Shown here: piece by piece, positions 20,574-28,666 of the stretch
How the letters are laid out: each line of letters opens with the position of its first letter
How positions within the stretch are numbered: position 1 is the first letter of the stretch
Source of the DNA: Steroidobacter agaridevorans
Lineage (GTDB): Bacteria; Pseudomonadota; Gammaproteobacteria; Steroidobacterales; Steroidobacteraceae
Length of the DNA: 64,000 bases
Direction: 5' to 3'
Assembly (NCBI RefSeq): GCF_009932555.1
Contig: NZ_BLJO01000001.1
Location: forward strand, 1,283,897 to 1,347,896
Notes under the pieces: generated by a model
The model's database searches: none
What the model was told of the DNA's origin: nothing
The model's input: only the letters and a program-made list of their open reading frames with translations
Made by a program: the position numbers and the translations under genes

Positions 20574-21560
20574 TCAATCTTCCGCAGCGACCCGAATAAC
20601 GACCTTCCCCGTCGAGCGGCGCGTATTCAAAACATCGAGCGCTTCGGTGAAGCGCTCCAGCCCCTCGAGCTCGGTCACGTGCGGCTTGATCTTGCCGCTC
20701 TCGAACAGATCGAAGAGCGCTTTTAAATTTGCAGCATGGACCGTCGGCTCTTTGCGCGTGTGCGCGCCCCAGAATACGCCGACGAGCGAGCATCCCTTCA
20801 GCAACGCCAGATTCAGCGGAATCGCGGGAATCTTGCCGCCAGCGAAGCCGATGACGAGATAGCGACCGTTCCACGCCATCGAGCGGACGACTTGCTCGGC
20901 GAAGTCCGCGCCGACCGGGTCGTATGCGACGTCGATGCCGCGGTCGCCGGTGAACTCCATCACCTTCGCCTTGATCGTGTCCTGCGTGTAATTGAACACG
21001 GCGTCCGCGCCGTGGCGCTTCGCCAGCTCCAATTTCTCCTGGGTGCTTGCAGCAGCGAGCACTCGCGCACCGAGCGCTTTGCCGATCTCGATCGCGGTCA
21101 AGCCAACGCCACCGGCAGCACCCAACACGAGCAATGTTTCTCCCGGCTGAATGTTTGCTCGCTGCACGAGTGCGTGATACGTCGTGCCGTAGTTGACGAG
21201 AAAGCCCGCAGCGGCGGCCATGCTCATCGATCCAGGCAGCGGGATCAGCGCATGAGCGGGAGCAACGCATTCTTCAGCGAGCCCGCCCTGCCCGGCCATC
21301 GCCAGCACGCGCGCACCGGGTTTGAAATCTGTGACGTCGGCGGCGACTTCAGTGATCACACCGGCCACTTCGTTGCCCGGTGTGTACGGCGCCTCGGGCT
21401 TCACTTGATATTTGCCCGCAACCATCAACGCATCGGGAAAGCCGAAGCCCACCGCGTGTACGCGTATGCGGACGTAGCCCGGCTTCAACGCCGGCGCGGC
21501 AATGTCTTTTACGGAAAGATCGGGAGGCGGACCGTAGCTGCTGAGAACGACTGCGCGCAT
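20574..21560 (-). CDS. NADPH:quinone oxidoreductase family protein (zinc-free MDR)
   Basis: 328 residues from ATG 21560, which has GGGGA 6 nt upstream; an earlier ATG at 21593 would overlap lipB by 11 nt. The medium-chain fold has the nucleotide loop GAAGGVGLTAIEIGKALGA and no zinc-ligand pattern, typical of the quinone-reductase branch. The segment AYDPVGADFAEQVVRSMAW belongs to the same group. It follows lipB and converges with ybeD. The substrate is unknown; it could equally be an acryloyl- or crotonyl-type reductase. Confidence 0.82.
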   Translation of the reverse strand: MRAVVLSSYGPPPDLSVKDIAAPALKPGYVRIRVHAVGFGFPDALMVAGKYQVKPEAPYTPGNEVAGVITEVAADVTDFKPGARVLAMAGQGGLAEECVAPAHALIPLPGSMSMAAAAGFLVNYGTTYHALVQRANIQPGETLLVLGAAGGVGLTAIEIGKALGARVLAAASTQEKLELAKRHGADAVFNYTQDTIKAKVMEFTGDRGIDVAYDPVGADFAEQVVRSMAWNGRYLVIGFAGGKIPAIPLNLALLKGCSLVGVFWGAHTRKEPTVHAANLKALFDLFESGKIKPHVTELEGLERFTEALDVLNTRRSTGKVVIRVAAED

Positions 21561-21582
21561 GTGAATCCCCGGCGATGAAGCA

Positions 21583-22206
21583 TCAGCTGACATCCTGCGT
21601 CAGCCGCAACGATGCAAGCAGCCGCGGCGATAATGCATCCGCAACTTCCTGCACACTTGCGTTCACGCCCAGCGAGCGCAGATCGGTGACTTCCAGGCCG
21701 CGATAGCCGCAGGGATTGATGCGCTGGAATGGCTGGAGATCCATCGCAACATTGAACGCGAGGCCATGATAGCTGCTGCCACGGCGGATCCGCAGCCCGA
21801 TGCTGGCAACTTTACGTCCGTTTACATACACGCCCGGTGCTTCGCGTTTCGCGACCGCCTCGATGTTCCACGATGCGAGCAGATCGATGATGGCGCTCTC
21901 CAATGCCATCACCAATTGACGCACGCCGAGCCCGGCTCTTCTCACATCGAGCAACGGATAGACCACGAGCTGTCCCGGCCCGTGGTACGTCACCTGTCCG
22001 CCGCGATCGATCTGCACCACGGGAATATCGCCGGGCGCGAGCAGATGCTCGGGCGCAGCATTCATGCCGAGCGTGAACACGGGAGGATGTTCGAGAAACC
22101 AGATCTGGTCGGGAGTGGCGGCGTCGCGCTCGCTGGTGAACGTTTGCATCGCCCGCCAGGTAGGCTCGTACTCGACGCGCCCGAGCCAACGCAGCTCGGG
22201 GGCCAT
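21583..22206 (-). CDS. lipB: Lipoyl(octanoyl) transferase
   Basis: 207 residues from ATG 22206, whose A is shared with the lipA stop (TAATG). The signature [19 protein letters not shown] is present, with the catalytic Cys in [15 protein letters not shown] and lysine in [11 protein letters not shown]. It moves octanoyl from ACP to E2/GcvH lysines; LipA then adds sulfur. An apparent upstream extension reads back through lipA and lacks homology. Confidence 0.96.
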   Translation of the reverse strand: MAPELRWLGRVEYEPTWRAMQTFTSERDAATPDQIWFLEHPPVFTLGMNAAPEHLLAPGDIPVVQIDRGGQVTYHGPGQLVVYPLLDVRRAGLGVRQLVMALESAIIDLLASWNIEAVAKREAPGVYVNGRKVASIGLRIRRGSSYHGLAFNVAMDLQPFQRINPCGYRGLEVTDLRSLGVNASVQEVADALSPRLLASLRLTQDVS

Positions 22207-23213
22207 TACGAACTGCCGACGGCCGGCTTCAATCCCGCGTTGTTTCTTTCCAGCGCGCGCTCGGCGCGATAGCTCGAGCGCACCAGCGGACCGGACACGC
22301 ATTCGAGGAAGCCTTTCGCCAGCGCCCACTCGCGATATTTCTCGAACTCGGCGGGCGTCACCCAGCGCTCGATGGCGAGATGATTCGGGGTCGGACGCAA
22401 ATACTGACCGAGCGTGAGAATGTCGACGCCGACCGCGCGCATGTCATCCATCGCAGTGGCGATCTCTTCGTCGGTCTCGCCGAGGCCGAGCATCAGGCTG
22501 GTCTTGGTGAGCACGTCGGGACGGAAACGTTTGGCGTGGCCGAGCACCGCCAATGTTTGTTCGTAGCTGGCGCGCGGATCGCGCACCGGATGGGTGAGGC
22601 GGCGCACGGTCTCGACGTTCTGGGCGAACACTTCGAGGCCGCTGGCAACCACGGTCTCGACATCGGCCATGACGCCCTGGAAATCCGGTGTCAGTGCTTC
22701 GACAGCGGTGTTCGGATTGAGACGCTTGATCTCGCGCACGCTCGCGGCGAAATGAGCGGCGCCGCCGTCGGGCAGATCGTCGCGATTCACCGAGGTGAGC
22801 ACGACGTACTTGAGCTTCATCAGCTGCACGGTGCGGGCGCTGTTGGCGGGCTCTTCGGCGTCGAGCCAGCCATGAGGGTTGCCGGTGTCCACCGCGCAGA
22901 AGCGGCAGGCGCGCGTGCAGACGGCCCCCATGAGCATGATCGTGGCGGTACCGGCATTCCAGCACTCGCCGATGTTCGGACACTTGGCTTCTTCGCAGAC
23001 GGTCGCGAGCCGATGTTCTTTCACCGTGCTCTTGACCGAGTCGAAGCCGCGGCCGGCGGGCATAGGCGCGCGCAGCCAGGTGGGCTTGCGGCCAAACTCT
23101 ACCGGGGCCGACTGGGCCGACGCTTTGATCCCGTCCTTGATCGCGCTGAAGCCCTGCGGCGTACGGTACTTATCGCCGCTGCGGATGATGGGAATGCCTT
23201 TGAATTCGCTCAC
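22206..23213 (-). CDS. lipA: Lipoyl synthase (radical SAM)
   Basis: 335 residues. The auxiliary cluster cysteines lie in [12 protein letters not shown] and the radical-SAM CxxxCxxC in CTRACRFC. It inserts two sulfurs into protein-bound octanoyl chains. The order lipA then lipB on the minus strand is the reverse of the E. coli operon, and the next minus-strand gene is a quinone oxidoreductase. The C-terminal [13 protein letters not shown] is the usual LipA end region. Confidence 0.97.
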   Translation of the reverse strand: MSEFKGIPIIRSGDKYRTPQGFSAIKDGIKASAQSAPVEFGRKPTWLRAPMPAGRGFDSVKSTVKEHRLATVCEEAKCPNIGECWNAGTATIMLMGAVCTRACRFCAVDTGNPHGWLDAEEPANSARTVQLMKLKYVVLTSVNRDDLPDGGAAHFAASVREIKRLNPNTAVEALTPDFQGVMADVETVVASGLEVFAQNVETVRRLTHPVRDPRASYEQTLAVLGHAKRFRPDVLTKTSLMLGLGETDEEIATAMDDMRAVGVDILTLGQYLRPTPNHLAIERWVTPAEFEKYREWALAKGFLECVSGPLVRSSYRAERALERNNAGLKPAVGSS

Positions 23214-23258
23214 TTCAGGCTCGCTATTGGGGCTCGCGTCCCGAATTCTAGCCGAAAA

Positions 23259-23288
23259 GCAAAAGCCCGGCCGGAGCCGGGCTTTTGC
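23259..23288 (-). terminator. Rho-independent terminator of the TPR gene
   Basis: GCAAAAGCCCGG (23259-23270) pairs perfectly with CCGGGCTTTTGC (23277-23288) around a 6-nt loop. On the minus strand it is followed by TTTTCGG and lies 22 nt past the TPR gene stop. It separates the TonB-system genes from lipA. Confidence 0.75.
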
Positions 23289-23309
23289 GACATTACGTCA
23301 AGCGTTCGA

Positions 23310-24569
23310 TCAGGCGGACTGAGTGCGGATGACCCACAGCTCGCCCAGGTCCTTGAACTTGTTGCCGGCCTTCTTGAAGGCTTCGCGAGCCTGCTCCTTC
23401 TGGCCCTTCTTCAGGTACGCCATGCCGAGGCTGAGCTGCGCCTCGTCGGCATCGGTCACGCCGCCCTTGGCAATGCCCTTCTCGAGCGCTGCGATCGCCT
23501 TGTCGGTCTCGCCGTAGCTCAGGTAGGCCTGACCCAGGCCCACCAGCACCTGGCCGGTGCCGGCCTTATCGGCTTCGGCCTGCTGCTGAGTCAGCGTCTT
23601 GCGATCCAGGTTGGCCTGGTCCGTCGCGCTCTTCAGCAGACGGTCATAGCGGCCCTGCTCGGTCTTGTCGGCGCTCTTCAGCACGCCCGAGTCCATGCCC
23701 TTCTGCACGATGGCCTGAGCTTCGCCGGGGACGCCAGCGTCGATCGCGAGCTGCGCCATTTCGACGAAGTCGCCCTTGTCCTTCAGCACGCCGACTTCGT
23801 TCATCAGGCGGTAGTAGCCGAGGCTGATGCGGTCGCCGCCTTCTTTGCGGCGATAGATGTCGAGCAGGTTTTCCCAGTATTCGGGTTTCGGATAGTAGCG
23901 GACCATCTTCTTGAGCGCGTCGCCGATGCCGTCCTTGTCCTGCGGCTGCATCTTGAAGTACGAGCTCATGACGATCTGGATCCAGTTCTCGTCGGGCTTG
24001 CGGCCAGCCTTCTCGGCGTTGTTGACCACGCCCCGCATGGTCTCCGCGGCGCCCTTGAAGTCGTTCAGCAGGTACTGCGACTGACCGAGCAGGATGCCCA
24101 TGTCTTCGGTGTTCGGGTGCTTCTCCAGCCACTTCTTGGACCACTGCGCGGCCTTGGTGTAGTCCTTCTGCTGGAAGTACAGCTGGGCGACGGTCTTGGT
24201 GCGGTCGTCGACCTGGTCGGCCGGCATCAGGCCGGAGTTCAGCATGCGCTCGAACACCGGCGCGGCTTCGCCGAACTTCTTCTGCTGGATCAGCACGAAG
24301 CCCATGAATTCATCGATCTGGTAGGCCTCGAACGGGGTCTTCTTCTCGACCGCGGCGGCCTTCTTGATTTCAGTAAGGGCCGTGTCCCACTGCTTCTTCT
24401 GCATGGCCTCCTGGGCGGCCTTGAGCGGCACGGCGACGGCCTTGGTGGTGATCTTGTTCTGTTGCTTCTCCTCGGCGGCGTGCGCCGCGGGAGCCAACAA
24501 GGTCACCGCGGGAACCACAGCTCCCATGGCGAGAGAAATCGCGACGGCAATACTACGTACTCGAGTCAT
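23310..24569 (-). CDS. Exported tetratricopeptide-repeat protein of the TonB system
   Basis: 419 residues from ATG 24569 (GGGAAACC upstream). A signal peptide ends near PAAHAAEE. The rest is helical with several TPR-like repeats, for example YFQQKDYTKAAQWSKKWLEKH, LVGLGQAYLSYGETDKAIAAL and LSLGMAYLKKGQKEQAREAF. It lies downstream of tonB-exbB-exbD-exbD on the same strand. TPR proteins of this kind (TtpC-like) are known partners of some TonB complexes, so a periplasmic accessory role in energy transduction is likely, but this is from context. A terminator follows. Confidence 0.82.
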   Translation of the reverse strand: MTRVRSIAVAISLAMGAVVPAVTLLAPAAHAAEEKQQNKITTKAVAVPLKAAQEAMQKKQWDTALTEIKKAAAVEKKTPFEAYQIDEFMGFVLIQQKKFGEAAPVFERMLNSGLMPADQVDDRTKTVAQLYFQQKDYTKAAQWSKKWLEKHPNTEDMGILLGQSQYLLNDFKGAAETMRGVVNNAEKAGRKPDENWIQIVMSSYFKMQPQDKDGIGDALKKMVRYYPKPEYWENLLDIYRRKEGGDRISLGYYRLMNEVGVLKDKGDFVEMAQLAIDAGVPGEAQAIVQKGMDSGVLKSADKTEQGRYDRLLKSATDQANLDRKTLTQQQAEADKAGTGQVLVGLGQAYLSYGETDKAIAALEKGIAKGGVTDADEAQLSLGMAYLKKGQKEQAREAFKKAGNKFKDLGELWVIRTQSA

Positions 24570-24754
24570 ATGGTTTCCCGATCTATAACAAAGGGCGCGA
24601 ATCGACCCACAGCCACTCAATTCGTTCAATCGTTCGATACGGTGCTGCGCAACCATTCGTCTTTATGACCTCGGTTCCGGCCATAAATTCGCTGGCCGCC
24701 ATCCCTACGGCCATGAAGCTACCGAAATGTGTGAGTCGCTGACTACAAACGGTC

Positions 24755-24785
24755 GGCGGCGGGAATTGTTTCGACTCCCGCCGCC
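24755..24785. terminator. GC-rich hairpin between exbD and the TPR gene
   Basis: GGCGGCGGGA (24755-24764) pairs with TCCCGCCGCC (24776-24785), 11-nt loop, followed by TTTT on the plus strand. On the minus strand it lies in the 290-bp gap between exbD and the TPR gene and lacks a U-run there. It could partly attenuate read-through. The rest of the gap shows nothing convincing. Confidence 0.35.
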
Positions 24786-24859
24786 TTTTCAAACAGAGCT
24801 TATCCGACGGCATCGCCCATCCAGGCTGAACCCGGACTGAACCCAAAGGCGATAATTAG

Positions 24860-25288
24860 TTATTCGCCCATGAATTGTTCGTTGCCGACGAAGCCGATGC
24901 GCTGCATGCCGCTGCGCTGGGCCAGTGCCAGCACCTTGGCCACCGTATCGTAGTTCGCACGACGCTCCGGACGCACGTGCAGCTCGGGCTGCGGGTTCTT
25001 GGCCGCTTCCACCCGGAAGTAGCCCTCCAGCTGATCCAGCTGCACCAGCGAACCGTTCCACACCACGCTGCCGTCCCAATCGATGTCGATGCGGATGGGC
25101 TCCATCTGCACGTCGGTGGGCGGTGGATTGGACTTGGACTGCGGCATATCCAGCTTCACCGCGTGCGTCATCACCGGCAGGGTGATGATGAACATGATCA
25201 GCAGCACCAACATGACGTCGATCAACGGCGTCGTGTTGATGTCCATCATGGGTTCGTCTGCACCGCCGCCGCCTACACTCATTGCCAT
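24860..25288 (-). CDS. exbD: Biopolymer transporter ExbD (second copy)
   Basis: 142 residues: short cytoplasmic N-terminus, one membrane helix with the proton-path aspartate in TTPLIDVMLVLLIMFIITLPV, and a periplasmic domain (LHVRPERRANYDTVAKVLALAQ). ExbB-ExbD uses proton flow to energise TonB. The preceding gene, 30 nt upstream, is another ExbD about half identical by eye. Two ExbD genes in tandem are common in xanthomonad-type TonB operons. Confidence 0.93.
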   Translation of the reverse strand: MAMSVGGGGADEPMMDINTTPLIDVMLVLLIMFIITLPVMTHAVKLDMPQSKSNPPPTDVQMEPIRIDIDWDGSVVWNGSLVQLDQLEGYFRVEAAKNPQPELHVRPERRANYDTVAKVLALAQRSGMQRIGFVGNEQFMGE

Positions 25289-25318
25289 GGCAAATACCTC
25301 TTCTAAGTAGCGCGGGAG

Positions 25319-25762
25319 TTACTGCGAACTCGCGCCCGGCTCGGTGATGAATCCGACCTTCTGAATACCGGCGCGCTGCGCGGTCAGAATCACCCGGCCC
25401 ACATGCTCGTAGCGGGTCTGCTGGTCGGCACGGACGTGCACTTCGGGTTGCGGCTTCAACACCGCAGCGGTCTTCAGACGCTCCAGCAAGGCATTGGTGT
25501 CGGGCACCAGGCTCTGGCCCCAGTACATCTGGCCGTCCTTGTTCACCGAGATATTGATGTTTTCCGGCGCGGTCTTGGTGGCCTCGTTGCGGACCTTGGG
25601 CAACTCGACCGGCACGGTGTGCGTGATCACCGGGATGGTGATCATGAACACGATCAGCAGCACCAACATGACGTCCACCAGCGGCGTCGTGTTGATTTCC
25701 GACATGGCCTTCTCGTCGTTATCCGACGAAGGCGGAGCAAACATGCCTTCAAATGAACTCAT
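25319..25762 (-). CDS. exbD: Biopolymer transporter ExbD (first copy)
   Basis: 147 residues with the ExbD layout: N-terminus MSSFEGMFAPPSSDNDEKAM, then the membrane helix with the key aspartate in NTTPLVDVMLVLLIVFMITI, then a periplasmic domain (VHVRADQQTRYEHVGRVILTAQ). It follows exbB by 68 nt and precedes the second exbD by 30 nt. The paralogues may form mixed dimers inside the ExbB pentamer; that is inference. Confidence 0.93.
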   Translation of the reverse strand: MSSFEGMFAPPSSDNDEKAMSEINTTPLVDVMLVLLIVFMITIPVITHTVPVELPKVRNEATKTAPENINISVNKDGQMYWGQSLVPDTNALLERLKTAAVLKPQPEVHVRADQQTRYEHVGRVILTAQRAGIQKVGFITEPGASSQ

Positions 25763-25830
25763 TACAACGTGCTCCGATTAGGAAAGGCCCCGGACCCGAT
25801 GCGATCGATCGGGTGCCGGGGCCGTTCACA

Positions 25831-26583
25831 TTACTTGCGGGTCACCGCAGCGGCGGGGGCGGCAGCCGGAGCGCGGCCAGCGGTCGGCAGCGGACCGGTT
25901 TCGACGCGAGCGCCGCTCACCAGGTAAGCATGCAGGTCGGAAGCGAAGTAACGCAGCTTCTCGATCAGGTCCTTGTTACGGCCCAGCAGCCAGTTGTAAC
26001 CCCACACGGCCGGCACGGCGACGAACAGACCGATGGCGGTCATGATCAGCGCTTCACCGATCGGGCCGGCGGTCTTGTCGAGCGAGGCCTGGCCGGCGAG
26101 GGAGATCTGGATCAGCGCGTTGTAGATACCCCACACCGTGCCGAACAGACCGACGAAGGGCGCCGTCGAACCGGTAGTGGCGAGCACCGACAGACCGGTG
26201 TTCAGACGCTTGCTGATGGAATCGACCGTGCGGTACAGCGACGCGGTGATCCACTCGTGCAGCGGGATCTGATCGGTCAGGCGGCCTTCGTGATGCTGGG
26301 CGGCGCGCAGGCCGTCTTCCACCATCATGCGGAACGCGTTGTCCTTACCCGTGAGCTTGGCAGCGCCATCGCGGATGTTGCCGGCAGTCCAGAAGCCCTT
26401 CTCGACTTCCTTGTACTGCTTGAACAGGCGGCGCTGGTCCCAGGCCTTGGTGAGAATGATGTACCAGGAGGCCAACGACAGGATCACCATGATGATCAGC
26501 GTGCCGTGCGCGACGACCCCACCCTGCTCCCAGAGTGCTTGTAGGCCGAAGGGGTTTTCGACGTTTTCGGTGTTCGGAGCCAT
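25831..26583 (-). CDS. exbB: Biopolymer transporter ExbB (MotA/TolQ/ExbB family)
   Basis: 250 residues with three membrane helices: about 24-44 (TLIIMVILSLASWYIIL), about 130-155 in the conserved GSTAPFVGLFGTVWGIYNAL, and about 178-200 (LIMTAIGLFVAVPAVWGYNWLL). Those last two segments are the ExbB/TolQ signature. A C-terminal Ala/Pro-rich tail follows. It forms the proton-channel pentamer with ExbD. Lies 113 nt after tonB. Confidence 0.95.
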   Translation of the reverse strand: MAPNTENVENPFGLQALWEQGGVVAHGTLIIMVILSLASWYIILTKAWDQRRLFKQYKEVEKGFWTAGNIRDGAAKLTGKDNAFRMMVEDGLRAAQHHEGRLTDQIPLHEWITASLYRTVDSISKRLNTGLSVLATTGSTAPFVGLFGTVWGIYNALIQISLAGQASLDKTAGPIGEALIMTAIGLFVAVPAVWGYNWLLGRNKDLIEKLRYFASDLHAYLVSGARVETGPLPTAGRAPAAAPAAAVTRK

Positions 26584-26696
26584 GGAACGATGTCCTCTAC
26601 GATTAAATCAATGACCTTGAGTCAGTTGGGTGGAGTTCTACTTGCCGTCTGCCGGGCCCGTTCGCCACAGGCCCTTCGTCACGCGTTACCCGCGCC

Positions 26697-27338
26697 TCAG
26701 TCCGTGAGTTTGAATGTGACGGCGAACTGCCCCCACATCGGAACCGGTTTGCCATTCTCGGTGCCCGGCACCAGGCGCCAGGACCGTTTCACTTCGCGCA
26801 CCGCCGCCTCGTCCAGGCGGGGGAAGCCGCTCGATTGCTTCACGCGGGCTTCGCCGACGCGGCCGTTCTCGAGCACATAGACCTCGAGGATGACCGTGCC
26901 CGCTTCGCCGGCACGGCGCGAAGAAGGTGGATATTCAGGCTGCGTCAGCGGACGACGCGAGTCCGATTTCGGCGCAGTGCGCGCGACCGGAGCCGGCTGC
27001 GCGACCGGCGGCGGCGGCGCCGTCGGCTTGACGTTGGTGGTCTGCTGGATCGCGTTGGTCGGCGGCGCGTCCGGCGTGATCGCGATGTCGATCTCCGGCG
27101 GCGGCACGAACGGCGGCGGCGTTTCGATCTTCGGCGGCGGCGGCGGCGGCGGCTCTTCCTGCTTCGGCGCCTCTTCGATCATGCGGGTCTCGATGGGACC
27201 CAGGACGACGTCGATGATCTGATGGGAAAGACCGGAGTTCAGCAGCCAGAACATCCCGACATGCAATCCAATAATGATCGCGAGAACGAGACCGCGGCGG
27301 GTGAAAAACGAACTGTCCGTGGCTGGTGCGTAGGGCAT
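26697..27338 (-). CDS. tonB: Energy transducer TonB (operon copy)
   Basis: 213 residues: one N-terminal membrane helix (about 15-34, LVLAIIIGLHVGMFWLL), a periplasm-spanning Pro-rich linker (EEPPPPPPPKIETPPPFVPPP), and the C-terminal TonB domain (PEYPPSSRRAGEAGTVILEV to the end). It carries the ExbBD energy to outer-membrane receptors. It heads the tonB-exbB-exbD-exbD-TPR set, so this is probably the main TonB system. Confidence 0.95.
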   Translation of the reverse strand: MPYAPATDSSFFTRRGLVLAIIIGLHVGMFWLLNSGLSHQIIDVVLGPIETRMIEEAPKQEEPPPPPPPKIETPPPFVPPPEIDIAITPDAPPTNAIQQTTNVKPTAPPPPVAQPAPVARTAPKSDSRRPLTQPEYPPSSRRAGEAGTVILEVYVLENGRVGEARVKQSSGFPRLDEAAVREVKRSWRLVPGTENGKPVPMWGQFAVTFKLTD

Positions 27339-27845
27339 GCTTTGCAGCTCAACAAAAATAAGATACGGGGCTCAAGGTTCAACCCCGCATAGTTAGTGCG
27401 CAACCGTTAGTGGTCGTTCGATGCGTATGCTCATACGGCATACAACCCCCGTTTCTGCCGGCCTTCGCGCCCGCGTCCCGTCCGGGATGGCCGGAATAAG
27501 TCCGTAAATTCCGTATTGACGCGTTGTCCTACAGACCGCAGAAACGGCGGGCAAGGTATAAAGTTTCTGCGAGGAAGGCAAGCACTCCGAAACAGAATCT
27601 ACCTACTTGTAAACTAACTTTGCTGATAAGAAACGCGATCCCAAATCCCCTGCGCACCATTGACGTGCTCGCTACGAAGGCGTTGCAGCACTACTGTGCA
27701 TACACGTCCGGTCAGCGGACCGCAGGCCGATCGACTCATGGGCAACGATTACCGTAGTCGATTGTTCCACCCAATAATGAACGGGCGGGCCGCTGTCACA
27801 TTGCTGGGTACGACAGCAAATACAGACAGCGCGCACGGCGAATAG
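27339..27845. other. Intergenic region between the two tonB genes
   Basis: About 500 bp without a convincing gene. It is less GC-rich than the neighbours around 27540-27640. It holds the putative tonB promoter and inverted repeat at 27537-27582 and a short palindrome CGTATGCTCATACG at 27424-27437. Short open frames here lack GC-ending codon bias. Confidence 0.6.
27537..27582 (-). promoter_or_regulatory. Putative tonB promoter inside a 9-bp inverted repeat
   Basis: CGCAGAAAC (27537-27545) and GTTTCTGCG (27563-27571) are perfect inverted arms 17 bp apart. Between them, on the minus strand, is TATACC (27555-27560), a -10-like hexamer, with CTTGCC (27577-27582) 16 bp upstream as a possible -35. 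The layout suggests an operator over a promoter. TonB starts about 210 bp downstream. Confidence 0.35.
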
Positions 27846-28469
27846 TTACGCCGAGCCGCGATTTAAAGCGAATTCGATCGGGATCAGCACCAGCGCCCGG
27901 CGTGGCGCGCCGTCCTCCACGTAGGGGCGGAAGGCCGCGTGTAACACAGCTTCGCGCGCGGCATCGTCCAGTCGCGCATGGCCGCTGGACGTTTCTATTT
28001 CGATACTGCTCGCTGCGCCCCGCTCGTCGATCACCACTCGCAGGACCACCAGTCCCTGTTCTCTCAAGCGCCGTGACTGAGTTGGATATCGGGGCGCGGG
28101 CTCGCGGACATATTCAACCGTCGACACCAGCTTCGGTGTGCTTCGGTCCTCGGCTTGCGTGGCGGGCGGCGCCGCCGCCTGTACAGGAACAGTGATCGCG
28201 CGTGAAGCGGCCGGCGCATCGGTCGGAATCTCGATCGGCGGCAGCTCGGGAATCCGCACGATCGGTTGCGGCGTTACCACGCTCACCTGCGGCAGCTCGC
28301 GCCGTGGTGTGGGTTCAGGCTGAGATACGAAGGTGGCGGTCAGCGGCACTTGCGCAACAGCCTGCTGGATCCGAGGCGCGAATGTGACTGCCAAATAGAG
28401 TCCGACCGCATGCACGGCGACGATGGTTGCGCCCACGCACAGGCGCTGCGAATGGTCTTCAGCGAACAC
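27846..28469 (-). CDS. tonB: Energy transducer TonB (second copy)
   Basis: 207 residues with an N-terminal membrane helix (about 11-30, VGATIVAVHAVGLYLAVTFA), a proline-rich linker (TPRRELPQVSVVTPQPIVRIPELPP), and a C-terminal TonB domain (PAPRYPTQSRRLREQGLVVL). Divergent from the siderophore receptor across a 197-bp region with a Fur-like repeat, so it may be a dedicated, iron-regulated TonB for that receptor. No ExbB/ExbD accompanies it; it would have to borrow those at 24860-26583. Confidence 0.9.
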   Translation of the reverse strand: MFAEDHSQRLCVGATIVAVHAVGLYLAVTFAPRIQQAVAQVPLTATFVSQPEPTPRRELPQVSVVTPQPIVRIPELPPIEIPTDAPAASRAITVPVQAAAPPATQAEDRSTPKLVSTVEYVREPAPRYPTQSRRLREQGLVVLRVVIDERGAASSIEIETSSGHARLDDAAREAVLHAAFRPYVEDGAPRRALVLIPIEFALNRGSA

Positions 28470-28545
28470 GGGCAGTCGCGCTCACAACTTTCATGACGAA
28501 GGGAACAGCAACGAGATGATGCCCTGGTAGATCCTCGGTTGCAAA

Positions 28546-28560
28546 TGAGAAGCCTTCTCA
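28546..28560. promoter_or_regulatory. Fur-box-like 7-1-7 inverted repeat
   Basis: TGAGAAG-C-CTTCTCA is a perfect 7-1-7 inverted repeat, preceded by AAA (AAATGAGAA). The Fur consensus TGATAAT-N-ATTATCA has the same architecture; five of seven bases match in each arm. It sits between divergent tonB and a siderophore receptor, where Fur control is expected. Assignment is inference. Confidence 0.5.
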
Positions 28561-28666
28561 CCTAAAGTCGCCGCCACAAAACGATGTAGCCCGCCTGCAC
28601 GACGCCTTCGGGCGTCGCTGTCGCCAGCCAGAAATCACGACCTTTCGTTAAGGGAGATCTCCGGCT

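Noticed and set aside
22380-24668. 762-codon plus-strand open frame
   Set aside because: Covers lipA and the TPR gene on the opposite strand and has no family features.
24583-24846. 87-codon minus-strand ORF between exbD and the TPR gene
   Set aside because: Spans the hairpin and the TPR ribosome site and lacks codon bias.
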